From Dirofilaria immitis (taxonomy: Eukaryota; Nematoda; Chromadorea; Rhabditida; Onchocercidae): DNA of 64,000 nt. Position 1 is the stretch's first letter. Each line of letters opens with the position of its first letter. The position numbers and the translations under genes are program-made. The notes beneath the pieces were generated by a model. It did no database searches, was not told where the DNA came from, and worked only from the letters and a program-made list of their open reading frames with translations. The stretch is taken from contig JAKNDB010000106.1 of assembly GCA_024305405.1 (NCBI GenBank), positions 105,935-169,934 on the forward strand, read 5' to 3'. Shown here piece after piece: positions 12,001 to 25,700 of this stretch.

Positions 12001-12430
12001 TTTTCATACATATATAAACATCCAGGAAATTTTTATTTAAAATTACAGAATATATCTTTTTCTTACTTATCATATTTTCCGCATTTCGAGTTACGTATAT
12101 ATTACTTTCTTCGAAAGATAATCTTTTACTTTCATTGTGAAGCTGGCTATTAGAATACGCTTTTTCACTTCTTATATTAATGATTGAAAAATCTTTATTT
12201 ATATTACTAATTTTTATCTTTTTTTCAAGAATTTTCAAGAAATCTTTCAGAAGTTATGATTTTATATGACAGGAGATAAAAAGTTAAGGTATTTGTATCA
12301 TTAGGATTTAGATTAAAAATGCGCTTATTGCATTTCGACTGCTCACAACATTTGCACTTTTTTTTTTTTGCACTATAAATAAATTCTACAGTACTTAACG
12401 AAGACGATAGAAAATCATATTTTAATTAAA
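9069..12430. repeat. Diverged tandem duplication, unit about 1.75 kb
   Basis: Copy 1 (about 9069-10800) and copy 2 (about 10821-12430) start with the same TGTAATCCTTA block, offset by 1752 bases, and stay collinear. Matching blocks include ACATTTG(G/A)CA(A/G)ACAG, AAAGATAATCTT and GAAGCTGGCTATTAGAAT. On the minus strand some blocks keep similar codons in both copies (around 9700 and 11470, and around 10330 and 12130), which hints that each unit carried exons of a minus-strand gene, perhaps the same zinc-finger family as at 8.3 kb. No intact reading frame remains. Confidence 0.7.
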
Positions 12431-13471
12431 AAGTAAGTGATAATTGTCGTCCATTATTTTGTTAACAGAAAGTTGCATTAAGATATTGCAATGATTGAGT
12501 GAAGCAAAGCAATTAATTATAAATGGTATGTGGATGTTAAATTTGATAAAGTAAATAATATATTTTACATGTTTACAACATATCTTTGCATGCTATCGAA
12601 GACATGCAAAGTTTCCTATAAATTATCACGCAATTTCTTTCTTTTTTTTTCCCCAACACCGATTGTATTTAAGTCAGAGCCATTTTCAATCACTTTAATA
12701 AACATAGCAGAAGGTGCAAAATTTTTTTCTTTAATTACAAAATTTGTCCCAACTTATTAATTGTTGAATCCCATTAGCAAGCGTTAGACAGTTTTAAATA
12801 TTTTCTTTAAAAAACAGCTGTCAAATGATATCAAGCATTCGCAATATAAAATAAGTTTTATAAGTTGGCTTGGTAAAAAATATGCAAATAAAAATATTTA
12901 TATCAATGATTAATGATACGTTAATCTCAGACGGATTGACCGATATTCGTTGATTTCATCAATTTATTGCAATATAATACATTTTACTGCCAAATGTCTA
13001 AATATTAATCGATTGAAGCAAACAGTTTAGTGTTTACTTCATTAGCAAATTCAAGCGGTAATCATTGTGAAGCCAATTTCTCATCTGTCCGTATTTAGTA
13101 AACGATCTTACTAGGACTGCTAGCACGGTAATATTGTATCTATGAACAATTCTGATGTATGAATCTGCTGATGATAGAGAGTATCATGAACAATAGTCAA
13201 TTAAAAATCCATCTTCAATTGATATTTCAGTACAACAGATTGAAAATATACAAGACAACTTCAGCTATTGCACAGCTTTTTGCCAATGATACTATAAATC
13301 TTCAAATTACTAATTAACATTATCTAAGGCAAAGTTCACGATGGATATAGCTCGAATGCACTTTTTTTTTTTTTTTTTCCATTTCTGCTGACATATTCTA
13401 TTACGAAAATGTCGAAATAATCGTGAAAAAAAAAAATTGCTTGACCTTTGATATCGCTGCTTCAGATCAAC
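12431..13471. other. Intergenic, upstream of the Srsx receptor gene
   Basis: AT-rich sequence with long T and A runs (about 12358-12370 and 13362-13378). No motif-supported gene. The open frame at 12530-12760 has no family signature and probably arises by chance. Confidence 0.5.
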
Positions 13472-15591
13472 ATGGTAATGACTACCCAATTGGTACCAGT
13501 TTTGATATGCACATGCATTTTTCTTCTATGTTCTTTAGTTGGCTTCGTTGGCAATTTTGCTCTCATTTTTATCACTATTTATGGAAAGTAATTATTGATT
13601 AATTGTGCCGCAATTATTTTAAAAATCTAATAAACAAGGAGAAAAAAAATGTTAAAAAGTAATAGTAATTATTTTCTCGATATCTTAATAGGATCAGGTA
13701 AAAGCAAATAGGTAAGCATATATACGAATAATTTGACAATATATTTTAAAAAATGAAAGTGTGAAAGGAAGAAGAACACGTATACAAAAATGAGCGGATA
13801 GGTTTGTTTACATTATACAACTTCATGTCAAATATGAGTGATTTGCGATTAAGATTTATAATTTTCGTATAATAAATGTTAAAACGTAGTCTCAAGTTCG
13901 GAAGTTTTAAATTCAATCTTCTTGTGAATTATGAACTCTCATAATTCACAAGAATTTCAGGCATCTACACAATGTCAGCAATATACTTATAGCATTAAGT
14001 GCATTTGGTGATATTCTTCATCAAATGGGTCATATCCCATTTGCATACTTTATTTTCACCGGAATTACTTCTATATCGTTACGGACATGTATTTGGATAC
14101 AATTAATACCAAATTTTGGTCTGAATTTTGCAATCACTACATTATTTTTTATTGGTGTGGATCGAGCCATTGCCATTTTAAAGCCTTTAAGGTCAGTATT
14201 TGGACAAAGCAAGTAACTTTTATCCTTCTGCAGATGATAGACAGTTACGTTCCGCAAATCAAAGCTAAATTATATGCTTCTTATTTGTTAAATCAAATAT
14301 ATTTCTGAATTAAAACTATTACTGTTATTTGTAGATATCAAAATATGAAAAAGAAATTTTATATCTCAACAATGATTCTACCAGCGGTATTTTATGCAGT
14401 TACTATGCTCATATTGGTCGTAAAATATGGCGTAAAAAAGGAGTAAGTTTGATTTTCTCGGTACTGGCGATACTTAGAATCGAATTTATGTGATTAAACT
14501 AAAACTCTAACCTAAGAAATAGCAAAACCATCTCCGGTTAAAAAAAAATTTTTAACTTTTCTTTCCTTTGACTAATATTGATAAAATCAAAGAAATTTTG
14601 TTTTTCCATTAGGGAAATATGAAACTAAAGATTGATAATAAGAAAATGAGAAATATAATGAAATGAGAAATTTAGGTAATTACTGAGAAAATGATATATA
14701 GCCAACAAAGTAAAAAAGGAAAAAAGTTAAAATTTTTAATTCAAATAATTTCGAAAATTTGTTCTTTAAGTTGCAGAAAATATGAAAAGTATTTCCAAGG
14801 TATATTAAATATACTATTTCACTTATTCAATTGTCGTTGATAGCATTCCATATCTTTTGCAGCAGTAAAGTTATCTGTGTAGTAGTAGCAATATATAGTG
14901 ATCTGTCAAATTCGATTTGGACTGTTACATCAGCTGTTATCAGTTTAGGAACAATTATCCTTTACGCAATACTCAGTCGAGTGGCAGTAAAGGCTAAAAC
15001 GAGTGAGTAATTTAATTAATCAATAAATTCATACAGGTAGAAATATCAATCTGAAAGATGACCGCCTGCAATTGTTTGAATATTACTGACATTTGTATTT
15101 TTTTTTTTTTTTTTTTGTCACAGTATTATGCTACTTTTAATTGCAGCAAGTCAAAATTTCGAGCTACTGCAAACATTAAAAATAATTATGGCATTAATTG
15201 GTTTAGGACAATTAGCGTCAACGGTAATCTATCTATCAACACTATTCTTCCAGTTATCTGAAATGATGATGTTTTATGTGGGATGTTATGCAGGAATATT
15301 TATTAATATAAGCATTTCATTCAATTGGTTGTTTTATTATTGGAGAAGGTAAAAATTAATTGAACTATCGAAGAGGAACAATTTATCATTGAAATATTAC
15401 TTTGAATGACATCCTCAATGGCTAGTAATAGCAATACCATTTGATAGAATATAAAATTGAAATTATGTTATTGCAGCAAGGAATATCGAAAAGAATTCAA
15501 AAGACAGTTTAAGAAATTTCTGTCCTTACAGAATTCTGTAAAATCACTTCCAACATATACAGTACAACAAGTAGCCAATGTTCACCGATAG
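13472..15591 (+). CDS. 7TM chemoreceptor, Srsx family
   Basis: Six exons: 13472-13587, 13961-14191, 14335-14442, 14863-15002, 15147-15348 and 15477-15591. They join in phase to 303 residues with GT-AG introns throughout. Motifs are those of nematode Srsx receptors: [10 protein letters not shown] in TM1; [18 protein letters not shown] in TM2; a loop [14 protein letters not shown]; and [14 protein letters not shown] at the end of TM3, a DRY-like position. TM4-TM7 follow, with a basic tail after [14 protein letters not shown]. The product should be a plasma-membrane G-protein-coupled receptor, probably sensory. The start was chosen as the first ATG before TM1; three residues later a second ATG is possible. 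No homopolymer breaks were needed. The ligand is unknown. Confidence 0.9.
13919..13954 (+). repeat. 16-bp stem, 4-base loop hairpin at the 3' splice site of intron 1
   Basis: The arm at 13919-13934 is exactly complementary to 13939-13954, with loop ACTC. The right arm ends six bases before exon 2 of the receptor gene (AATTTCAG follows) and overlaps the start of the splice acceptor. Confidence 0.85.
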
Positions 15592-18500
15592 AAGGAATTC
15601 AGACCAATTGATCAACATGAATTTTATCAATTTAATTATTTTTTACTATTTCCATGCAGACTAATAATGGAAGGATATAGATTAATTAGAGAGATATTAA
15701 CGATGACTTTTATAGAGACACATCGTTCTATCATTCCAACGTGACATAATTTGGATTAACTTTCGTGAATTTTCCATGTCAATTTTTAGAGATTGCTTTA
15801 ATCAAAATTTAATTTAGTAATAAAATCGTCAATCCTTAACTACAAAAAAAAATAATGGAATAGGCTAAGACTTGTCGCGCGAAATGTATTATTTGGCATT
15901 ATCTGCATTTTAGTTCTTTTATTAAGCAGTTTCAGTTATAAAATACAAAATAATTGATAATTGATAAATTTCAATATTATCTTTATTCTAATTCGTTGTG
16001 TTAGAATTTCTAAGAAAAATGAACACATCAGAATTACAATGTTATTTCAGAAATAGAATAACATCAGAGAAATCTTTGAAGACATAAGTTTTTCAAAATT
16101 GATTAGGAAAGTATTTTTAAACTCTCAACTTTGTATATATTATCCATATATGAAAGTATTAAGGCATGGAAATTATGAGCAAAATTATATGAGCGATCAA
16201 CCTATTTTCTAGTTCTTGAAACATTGCGTATCAGTGATGATAAATTCCGTTCATATTTGAATTTCTCGGCCTTTTCGTTATCCAAGATTTTATTAAATAG
16301 GCAAAACGTGAAGGTTACCAGAAGTGAATCTATAGAGCATTTAAGAAAAAGGCAAATTCTTTTTTCATGATTTTTTCGCTATTAAATGACAATTATTTAA
16401 ATTCCAATCTTGATTCAACTATTATTTCAAGCTTTAATTTCAATAGATTGCGAATTCAAACCTTTTCGAGCCTTATTTTATTTCAAATCTTTACCGTTTA
16501 CAACATTCCAATCTTTGTCAAAAATTATAGAAAAATTTTCAATTTAATTTGAAACCTGCAGCCGATTTTAGCTAATAAAAATCAGTTCTTATAATGCATT
16601 ATGACCTGATAAATTGTTAAATAAATAAAAATCTAAAAATCTCTTCATATCTAAAAAAAAAAAAAAAAAAAGAAGGGCGCTAGCATTCAGTTTGCAAATC
16701 CGCGTCATATGTTTTATATTTTGTATTTTCCAATGTGAAGCGAATATATCGAATTGAGCGATCACAATAACCTGCATTTTAATTAAGAAATTATTCAATA
16801 ACTATATATTTTGGAAATGCACAAATGATTGATTTGCAAAGACATTTTCATTTTTGTAACCAAAAATTTACAAGTGAATTTAATTAAATTAGTCCGCAAA
16901 TCATAAAGCGAATAAAAAATGCTAAAAGTCATTTCAAATTTAAGCGTTAAAGCTTGCGGGGCTGGCAAAGTTGCCCCGTACCACAGATTCAATTCAGATT
17001 CTTTACGGTTTTGTAAAAAATTCATGCTAGTTGATGCGAAATTTTTAGCGCTGCACAACATATTGTTAATTTTCAATTTGTATGAATAGTTTTCCCGCGA
17101 CAATATTATTTATTCGCACATAATATTTGTTATATTAAATTTATCTGAAATATTCAATATTTTGTAATCCATATAATTTAATGTAAATATGTTAACTGAG
17201 ACCAATTTGAATTTCTTATGAATGAAATATGTAGTTAATCTCTGACTAAAATGTGCTTGAAATTTATAACCAACTCCTTCAATCAAAAAATACCTGGTAA
17301 TGAAATTCCAAGTAGAATTTATTTTGATGCCAGAACAATGCTTTAAAATAGACATCATATCCTTAAGTGATTAAGCTTTCATATACTTTTTTAGAGATCT
17401 GAATAACTGATAATATTGTATTCTTCGTTATCACTAAAAAATTTGATTGCTATTAAAGATGAATATGTTTCAAAATCTAATTATAATTAAATTTTCTGAA
17501 AAATTGTAATTGTAACTGAATTCACTGAAAGATTTTAATTGACGCTGAATTCACTAACAGATAACGAAGATAACGATGACTTCAATTATCATTGATACGA
17601 TTGGTCTGTTATGTATGACTGCTAATTTTGAACACTTGTTAAGTAGTTGAATAAATGCTTTGTCATGCAATCATTTCTTAATGAATGCCTACTTATTTAT
17701 CCATTTGAGTTCTGAAATAAGTAAAAATTGCAGAGCAGAAGTGGTCGCTAATTCGAATTTTATCTGGACATCTTTTACTGAGAGATCTTTCCAACGTTGG
17801 TATCGAATTCAGCAAAATGTTACTGCAGCTTTTTCAATATAGGTTTCTCACGCTGATATCAAATTGGTTTGAACATGGTTTTTGGACAGGATAGAGTGCA
17901 ATGAAAAGAAAAGATAAGAATTTATTTATCAAAATTGTTAGATAAGAAACCAATGATTGAGTTAGCAAAAATTGTATTAACAGCTGTAAGTATCTCTTTA
18001 TGTTTCCTTCAATCTTCATAATGTCATAATTTGTTAGGTTTTAAAAATAATTCATTTAAAAGTCTATTAAACTTAAGCTTTCAGAAGCGGAATAATCGAA
18101 TTTTTAGGAATATTGCAAAATAGGGGTCAAAATGATGGTGGAATTTTCTTAGATGAAAATAATGGCTTTGGAAATCTTAAATGATGGCAATATCAAAATT
18201 TATTTGAATTTTTGGAGTGATTTGACGAATTATTCTTTAAATCTTCTTATTCAAATCCAACATGCTTTGCTTTTCCATTCAAACACATATTTAGCTAAAT
18301 TCCATGTATCGTAAGCTTTTAAGATGTGTAACTCATTGAAATTACTCAAGAAATTTACTTAAATAAGCCCGAGCATCAATCAACACATGACTCTCGAAAC
18401 TTTTGTAACAATACCAGCTTCTTCTACAAATTCGATTGAAGTATCAATAATGATTTGCTGAAATTCATAATATCTTCTTATCTGTTTTCGTCTTTTTGGA

Positions 18501-21500
18501 AATTTGAATTTCACTTATTTTAGATGGCTTTATATAAATCTAATCAATTTCCACATTTCATTTTTTTGTGAATATCTCAAAGTTGTTTTCGTGTATGTAA
18601 CATTTGTTCATTGTTTGAGGGAATGAATTTGAAATATTGTTATTGTTGAGCTGAAAATTGCAACAGTTTATCTTTTATTATCGTCCAGATACCAAATATA
18701 ATAGAAATAGATTCAAAATAATTTCAATTACAATAGAATGACATCCAGAATAATGCCAATAGAACAATGAGAGAAATTTATAAATTGTAATATAGTGAAC
18801 TGAGAGAAATATCAAGGGCGTATTGTGTGAAGCCATGTGTTGATCGATAGGAAAAAGTCAAGGGAAGATCTAAAGAAGGATGAATCCTCTAACTTAGCTA
18901 ATCTTTTTATATTCTAAATTAGTGAATGTGGCATGCAAGTATAAAAATGGAAATTACACAGCTCTCTACAGCTTTGTAAAAGAATTATACATAAGATTTT
19001 TTTTCTGTAAATTAAAATATAGCTGTGCGTAATATCTTATGCTATTAAGTTAGATAATAAATCAAAATACCAGGTGTGCAAAATCTTATATGTTAAATGA
19101 TAATGGATTCATCACTCGTTGTTAAAATGATAAATTATTGCGATACTTTATAAAAGTAATTTTATTGCTTTAACTTATTGTTTATCTTTTGTTCAGCTGC
19201 CTTCTGACATACCGTCCAAACATTTGATAAAAATTATTTATTAATGAACATTAATAAATAAAGGCTGTGTATACCATCTCTTTTGATTTGTATCAGCGTA
19301 AGCTTTATCGAATAATGCGTCCTAATTCCTTTTCTTATCAGATGATACGCCACTTGCCTGTTTCTTCGTAGTTGCTATCAAAACATCAAGTTAAAATATT
19401 TAGAGATTATCATTATCGGAATAAAATTACATTTCTCAGCGATATTTATTCATCTGACTGTTGCTATTCTTCGGATCTGTTGATACATAAGCGTTCGGTT
19501 CTTTCTATGGCAAGAATTTAAGCAAAGATTTTTTTAATTTAAATATTTCTAAATATTATTGTTAATTGGATTCATTTTTTACCTGATTTACCCTTCACAT
19601 CGTACATGTTTTATCGGATAAGGCTAATAATTATTTGAATATGTTTGGGGAAAAATAATTTAGAATAAATTCAATAGACGACATGCCTAATTTTTAAATG
19701 TGGATAATGCAGATTTCAATTTATGACCATTGCCATATGCTTAAGACAATATAAAAAAGTATTGTAGTTCCTATACACTGTATATAACGAATTTCTGAGA
19801 TGTTGGGATTATATTGGGATCGATATCTTCCTTATCGCAATATTTGGCTATATTCTTATGCTCTTCGAAAAGTTAACAAATATGCAAGCAGTAATATTCA
19901 TTTTACATAAATATTATCTTTTAGGATTCTATCAAAATGAACATTGCAGAGATACAAGGGCGATCGACTGGTGATCACTTTCTTATTATTAATAATACTG
20001 CTGCTTCAGTATTAAAATTTTAATTTCAATTTCTATCATTCCAACGGATTTTCTATACTATTTAGATAATTGGCTATTTTCGAATATTCAATTATTGTAG
20101 ATACATTATCCAAAGATTTCTCTTAAAAATCAAAACAACAGCCAAGCAAGCTTTAATTTAAGCTGGAATTTAAATTCACATGTTGATTAGATGACTATTG
20201 CTGTTCTTTTCTCAGTCTTCGGGACGAATATCTTTTATAGTCGCTAATATTTCAATGTACAATTATGAGATAGATTTTCTTAAAAACTGATTTTTCTTTT
20301 GGTGGAAGTATTATTTATATTTCTATCGCAATCATCATCATCAAATCAGTATGAAAGAATTCTGGATTCTATTCAGTGCTTCTCTCTGAGCTCAACTCTT
20401 TTTTAACTTTCTCTAGGAAAATGCATAAAAAGAGTGACTCAAACTCTCAGTTCACCATCTCTCTTCAGAATATATCAGACCTACTGCTTGTAAGATATTT
20501 CACACTGCTCTATATGATTTTTTTAAACATTCCATCTCAGCCATTATTAGACGAAAACTCTTTTGTTATGATAAGAATGATAATCTGAAATCAAATTCTG
20601 AAAAATTATAAAAGGAGTTCATATCATAAATTGGCGAGAATGTCAACCGATCGAGAATATTATTCTTTGAAGGCAGATTGAACAGATGATTAGCATAAAA
20701 AAATATTCTTTTTCTGGATTCGAACTTAAATCTTTTTTATATAACCAATAATAAACTAGTCCAATGTAAGCAAGCAGTTGTCTTTTCGACATCCGGTTCA
20801 TGATAAGAAATCTCGGGTTAATTTTTATTTGAAGCAGTTTAAAGAATGGAACATCGAAAGATTATAAATGCTATATGCTGAAAGTTTAAATTAGAATATA
20901 TAAATAACTTGACATTAGTCTAGGCAACATTTTTAATTTGAATGATACTATTGAGACGATAAATGATGAGGCAAGAGAGATCGAGAGCAGTACAAGCCAT
21001 CAACGTCTTTGTTTCCTTGCTTCCGATACATTTCCAGTCGACCCTGCGATTGCTCGATAACATTTTCCAGATTTTTTAATCTCTTTTTTTTAATTTCAGA
21101 TTTCACTTATCATTGAGGAGAAATGAGTTCAAGATTGAAGTAACGATCGAGCCTCATCAAATCAAATAACGAGACGTTGAAACTTATGTTTTTTTCTTTT
21201 GAATTCCGGTTATTCTTGCTAGAAATTTTCATCTACAATCAAAAATTTCTATTCTTTATAAAAATTAATCAAGCAAACTCACTTCGTCAATTAATATTTA
21301 TGCTGGCACTTCTGTATTTTAAAAACAATAAAAAGACCAATGTTTACATTAATGGTGAGATTTTATCACTGATAATTAGAAAAAGTTATTAACAAAATGC
21401 AGCTAATTTAATGCAGAACAGTTCGTTGCCCTCAACTAAAAATGACCAAGTTCCTCTTCTTTTTCACCAGCAAAGTGAGATTTTAATTGATAAAGAAATA

Positions 21501-21604
21501 ATTATGAATATCATCTTTTCCGCTATCACACTATCAATGTTGGCTAATCTGAAGTATTCTTGTAGCGAGTTTTGGTCATAGCTCATCGGCCAACGAATGA
21601 CTCT
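15592..21604. other. Long gene-poor interval
   Basis: No gene could be recognised in about 6 kb. An AATAAA near 15820 may serve the receptor gene. Some scraps look coding. At 19197-19235 an acceptor TTTTGTTCAG precedes an open stretch LPSDIPSKHLIK; 19280-19520 reads on for about 80 codons with one TAG; 20940-21110 is open on both strands. None could be built into a gene or tied to a family. A short hairpin with a GC-rich stem (CGGGGC/GCCCCG) lies near 16957-16979. Confidence 0.5.
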
Positions 21605-22637
21605 TCAATTCGATAAAAATTGGCAAAAGAATGTCAGTGATTCACTGCAAGCAAATACTTTTGCAACATAGTGGCACTATGATCTCTTTAATTTCAAAAT
21701 CGTCGATATGCTTTATCAATACAATAAAGAATGATATATCATCGATATTGCTTACATGAACATTGTTTCCTCTCGGGTTGGGATTGATTTTTATTGAAGT
21801 GCTAACTTGACTGACTTACACACTCTGCACCCATTGTTGTTGATGTCTAAGCGAATTTTCAAGAATCTTTTCGTACTTCTGCATAATATTATGCACAGTA
21901 TCATAGAAAAGTAGCGTAGCACTTGACAATTGATTTCTTACACCAGATAGTTCAGACTCCAGCACTGGTGCTAAGCTATTTTTTTGCAATGGAAGTATTG
22001 CGAAAAAGCAGTAATATTTACTTCTCTTATTCTCAAATCTACAAATTCTAATTTGAAATCCGCCAACACATAAAGAGTGAAACATATTTTTGTTGAACCT
22101 TCGAAATCTTCTAGATGTACTGTAAGAATCGCAATGGAAATTATAAGCAAATTTTGTGTCATAGCAGAGAATAAGTTATTAAGTTGCCTTATGCTACAAA
22201 GTACTCCGAATCCTCAACTGCTCATACAATTACTTACGCTGAATACATTACAACAAAGGATTTTAGTCGATTAATCGACATCATAGTCTGGAAATCTAAA
22301 AGCGGAAACTAAGCAAATGAGATTTCCTTGCTTTATGTCAATCAGTGTGCCACCAATTATGATTGAATGAGAAAAAAATTTTAAAGTAGAGAATAGATTT
22401 TTAAATGGATAGTATCATGTACCACAAAACAGAAACATTTATTTGCAACATGAAATAATAACAAATTAAAAATCAGAAAAACGTGTGTGAAAATTCTGCT
22501 GCACTAATATAATAAAATTAGTGAAATGATAGATAGCAAGAATATACCTTTTTCCGTCTTCGAGAACAATGAAGAGAATGGTTCAATAATTACACCCCGC
22601 ATTCCACATAAATAAGAATGGCATAATTTTTCGCCAT
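21605..22637 (-). CDS. Small unrecognised protein downstream of lig-1 (probable operon partner)
   Basis: Three exons on the minus strand: 22548-22637, 21820-22119 and 21605-21644. They give about 143 residues if two short runs are each one base longer (GGGG near 22596 and the seven T near 21978-21984); phases then agree at both junctions. The protein opens MAKNYAILIYVECGG. A region of alternating hydrophobic residues follows (STKICFTLYVLADFKLEFVD), then a helical stretch (ESELSGVRNQLSSATLLF, then YDTVHNIMQKYEKILE). I do not recognise the family. Strands followed by a coiled helix faintly recall the XRCC4/PAXX shape, but no signature residue supports it. The ATG lies 129 bases after the lig-1 stop in the same direction, and an AG acceptor precedes it, as in SL2-type operons. 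Confidence 0.55.
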
Positions 22638-22766
22638 ACTTCGATTCTTTCGTAATCCACTCTTCTACTCTTTATAATAATTATTAATTGCACTTAGGAA
22701 CGATATGTTTAAGCGTTAGTCATGAAACACTTAACATTATTCAGCAGCATCAAAGATCAGATAAAA

Positions 22767-25700
22767 TCAATAGTAGTCATCACTGTTATCATTGCAGAGA
22801 ATAGCACAAGATGATTCCTTATTTTTGATCTGTTCCTGATTGTTGTACATATCTGCTATCTGAAATCATACATTATGCCATAGAAAAAAAATCATCTTGC
22901 CATTAAATTCCAAAAGAAAAATAATGTGAAAAAATGGCTTATATTTCTTTAGAAGGCAACCTGCTGTGAAGTGGTAGCTTCTTCCGGCGTTTTATCAGTA
23001 CGCCTTCGAATATATCGAGGAAATCTCAGTGAGATGCCTTTTTCCGTATCTACCTCAAAAGGAAGGATATCTTGAAAAATGTTCTTTAAAATGCAGAGAA
23101 TTTTGTGTTTCAAACGTTTGAAAAACTTGAAAAATTTACACACATATATTGAAAAGAGCATATAATTCATTTTCTTTTCTAAGGGAATAATCTGAAATCA
23201 TTTCATACTCACGATTCCTCTCGCAGCAAAATGTTTGGGAGATATTGATAGATCAGCTGCTTTCACTTCCCAGACAATAAGTGGATCAAACCATATATCT
23301 GGTTTCAATGAAGTATCGTAAGAATAATAAGGACGAGGCTGAAAATTTTAATCTGTTAGAATGATATTATCTGAATAATAAACAGCATAGAATAGTGTGC
23401 ATTTCTCGTTAATTAAAATGCTTGATATTCAGCACAGAATGTTTAAAAAATCCTATTTATTTGAATGCAATAAAACATTGTAGTGCTCTCGAAGATATAT
23501 GATATGGACTATCTATTTAAAAGTCTATCGCACCTTGTGAATGACAGACAACATCAAAGATTTTAAATCAGCGATATTTTATCTAAAGAAAATTGCTTGA
23601 TAACTTATTTAGGACAACTTTTTTGAAAATTTTGACCTTTTCGATCCTGAGAGTTTCAAAGTATTGGTACTGTTGGCGAAGATCATCATCAGTCAAACCT
23701 GTGCCAATCTAAATAAAAAGTTTAGAAAATAGGTGATTTTCCAATCGCAAATAAAATGGATGAAAAAATAATATATTGAAAAAGTTGTCAATACCTTACA
23801 AATACTTTCATATTCTTCGTTTATTGGGTTATAGCATGCCAGCAGGTAACCACCGTATACACCTGTTCTTTTACCTGCACCAAAATATGCTCCAATAACA
23901 GTGAGATCAACTGTGTCGCCAATTGTGTCCAAATAATCTTTTTAAGCTAAATTAAATATCAAATACTTTATAGCGAAAGAATAAAACATATTACTGGCTA
24001 CGCTCTATTGACACAAATAAAGTCATTAATGACCAATATTCTTCTATTGAGATTTCTTTGCAGCATCACAACAAATCAAATGAGGATAGAACTCCAATTT
24101 CAAATCATTATATTTATCATCAAAACACTATTCGAAGTTGTAAATAGAATTAATTAAATATAATGCATAGGTAGCCGAAATTTTCAATCAAATAAAATTT
24201 GTAGAAACTTTTAGCCAGCTGCGTGATCGTTTAGCTATTTCATAGGTAGCATCGGAATCAAGCGTCTTGATCATGAGTCCTTCGCAGTTACCTCTTATGG
24301 CATCATCTAGGAATTCGGCAATTTTTTCTGTGTCTTCCGTATCTTTGGATGCAACAAATCCACAAATACCTTTCACTTCCTAATTGAAAATGGAGCATAA
24401 GAAATCATATAATGTTAAACAATATATTAAAAATTGTAATTTTAAGACTAAGAGAAATATATACACAAACTTGTGGCAACATAATAACTGAGTACATTAT
24501 TTTTAGTGAGGCAATAACGGTCAAATTGCAGTAAGATTTATGAAGTTTGTTTGATATCAATTTTTTGTTATTATTCATTACTTGCTTATTCTTAGTTATA
24601 CTATGGATAAATAAATCCCCTTTTAAGTCATTATCAAGCACAGCACAGTTTAGAAGTTCTATAAAAAATTCGTAATCGTAAACAGTATTATTAACAGTGT
24701 TTCTCATCACATAACAGAAATATGCATTTTATTAATTACTTTAAAATGTTGTCGCAATATTTCCCGTCGTTTTCGATATGGCAATTTCGTTAGTGATTGA
24801 CCGTTCCAGAAGAGCAAATCAAACATAAATACATGGACTTTAACTTTTATTTCATTATCACCTGCATTCTGAAAACAAGGAAATACAAGAAAATGAGTTA
24901 AGCTTCTAACCGTGATTTAAACAAAATTAAAATCCTTGTTTTGCCTAAAGCAATGTCGAAACAGAAATGGAATAGCAGTTTTCAAATAACTTCAAGCAGT
25001 TAATTTTACATAATATTAGAATATGTATGCATATTATAAAAATAGCTCATTTATTTAAAAAAGAAATTACTAAAAATCAATCTTGGAACATCAAAATGAG
25101 ATTCATTAACTCAAATACCTTTCTCTTCCTCGTAGATAGAATTTGGAATGGTAAAATCATTTCTTGTACGGGATCAAATGCAACAATTTCCGAATCAATA
25201 ATAAAAGACGTTGTTTCCTCATCCATAACTTGCTTTAGGAATTTGGTCACATCTGGATATTTGTCAGTATTATTTTCTTGATTTCGACTGAATATTTTAA
25301 TGCCAAATGAATCATAATGTATCTGTAAAGAATCTACAAAGTATATATTATTTCCTGCATAGAAATTAATGAATTAACGTGAATTAATAAATCAGCTGCC
25401 ATAACATGATAAAGTATTGGACATATTTTCAAGTTCGCGTCCAGAAATAGTTAGGGAAAAAGGCAAATTCTGGAACAAGATGTATAAAGTATCAGATATG
25501 TCTCAAAAACCTATCTCCAAAAAGAAAACTTAGACGGACTAGATGTTAGAAACTTAGGTAAATGAATGAACTACAAATAGATCGAATTTATGCACATCTC
25601 TAAAGGATGAAAAGTAATTCTTACCTGAGCTCTTTCACCATCGTATTTAAATTCACAAGCAAAAACGGAGTCATGAAAACGTTTCAGTACTTCATTAATT

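Noticed and set aside
16795..17103. 102-codon minus-strand open frame
   Set aside because: No splice signals, family motifs or plausible neighbours; it overlaps a GC-rich hairpin and AT-rich filler.
20940..21110. Open stretches on both strands (plus: LNDTIETINDEAREIESS; minus: KNLENVIEQSQGRLEMYRKQ)
   Set aside because: Only one strand could be real and neither has good splice borders or relatives; noted in the interval entry, not called.
22229..22289. Small exon-like stretch (MMSINRLKSFVVMYS) between exons of the lig-1 partner gene, with TTTCCAG and GTAAGT borders
   Set aside because: Including it breaks the phase into the next exon; skipping it joins exon 1 to exon 2 directly in frame, so it was left out.
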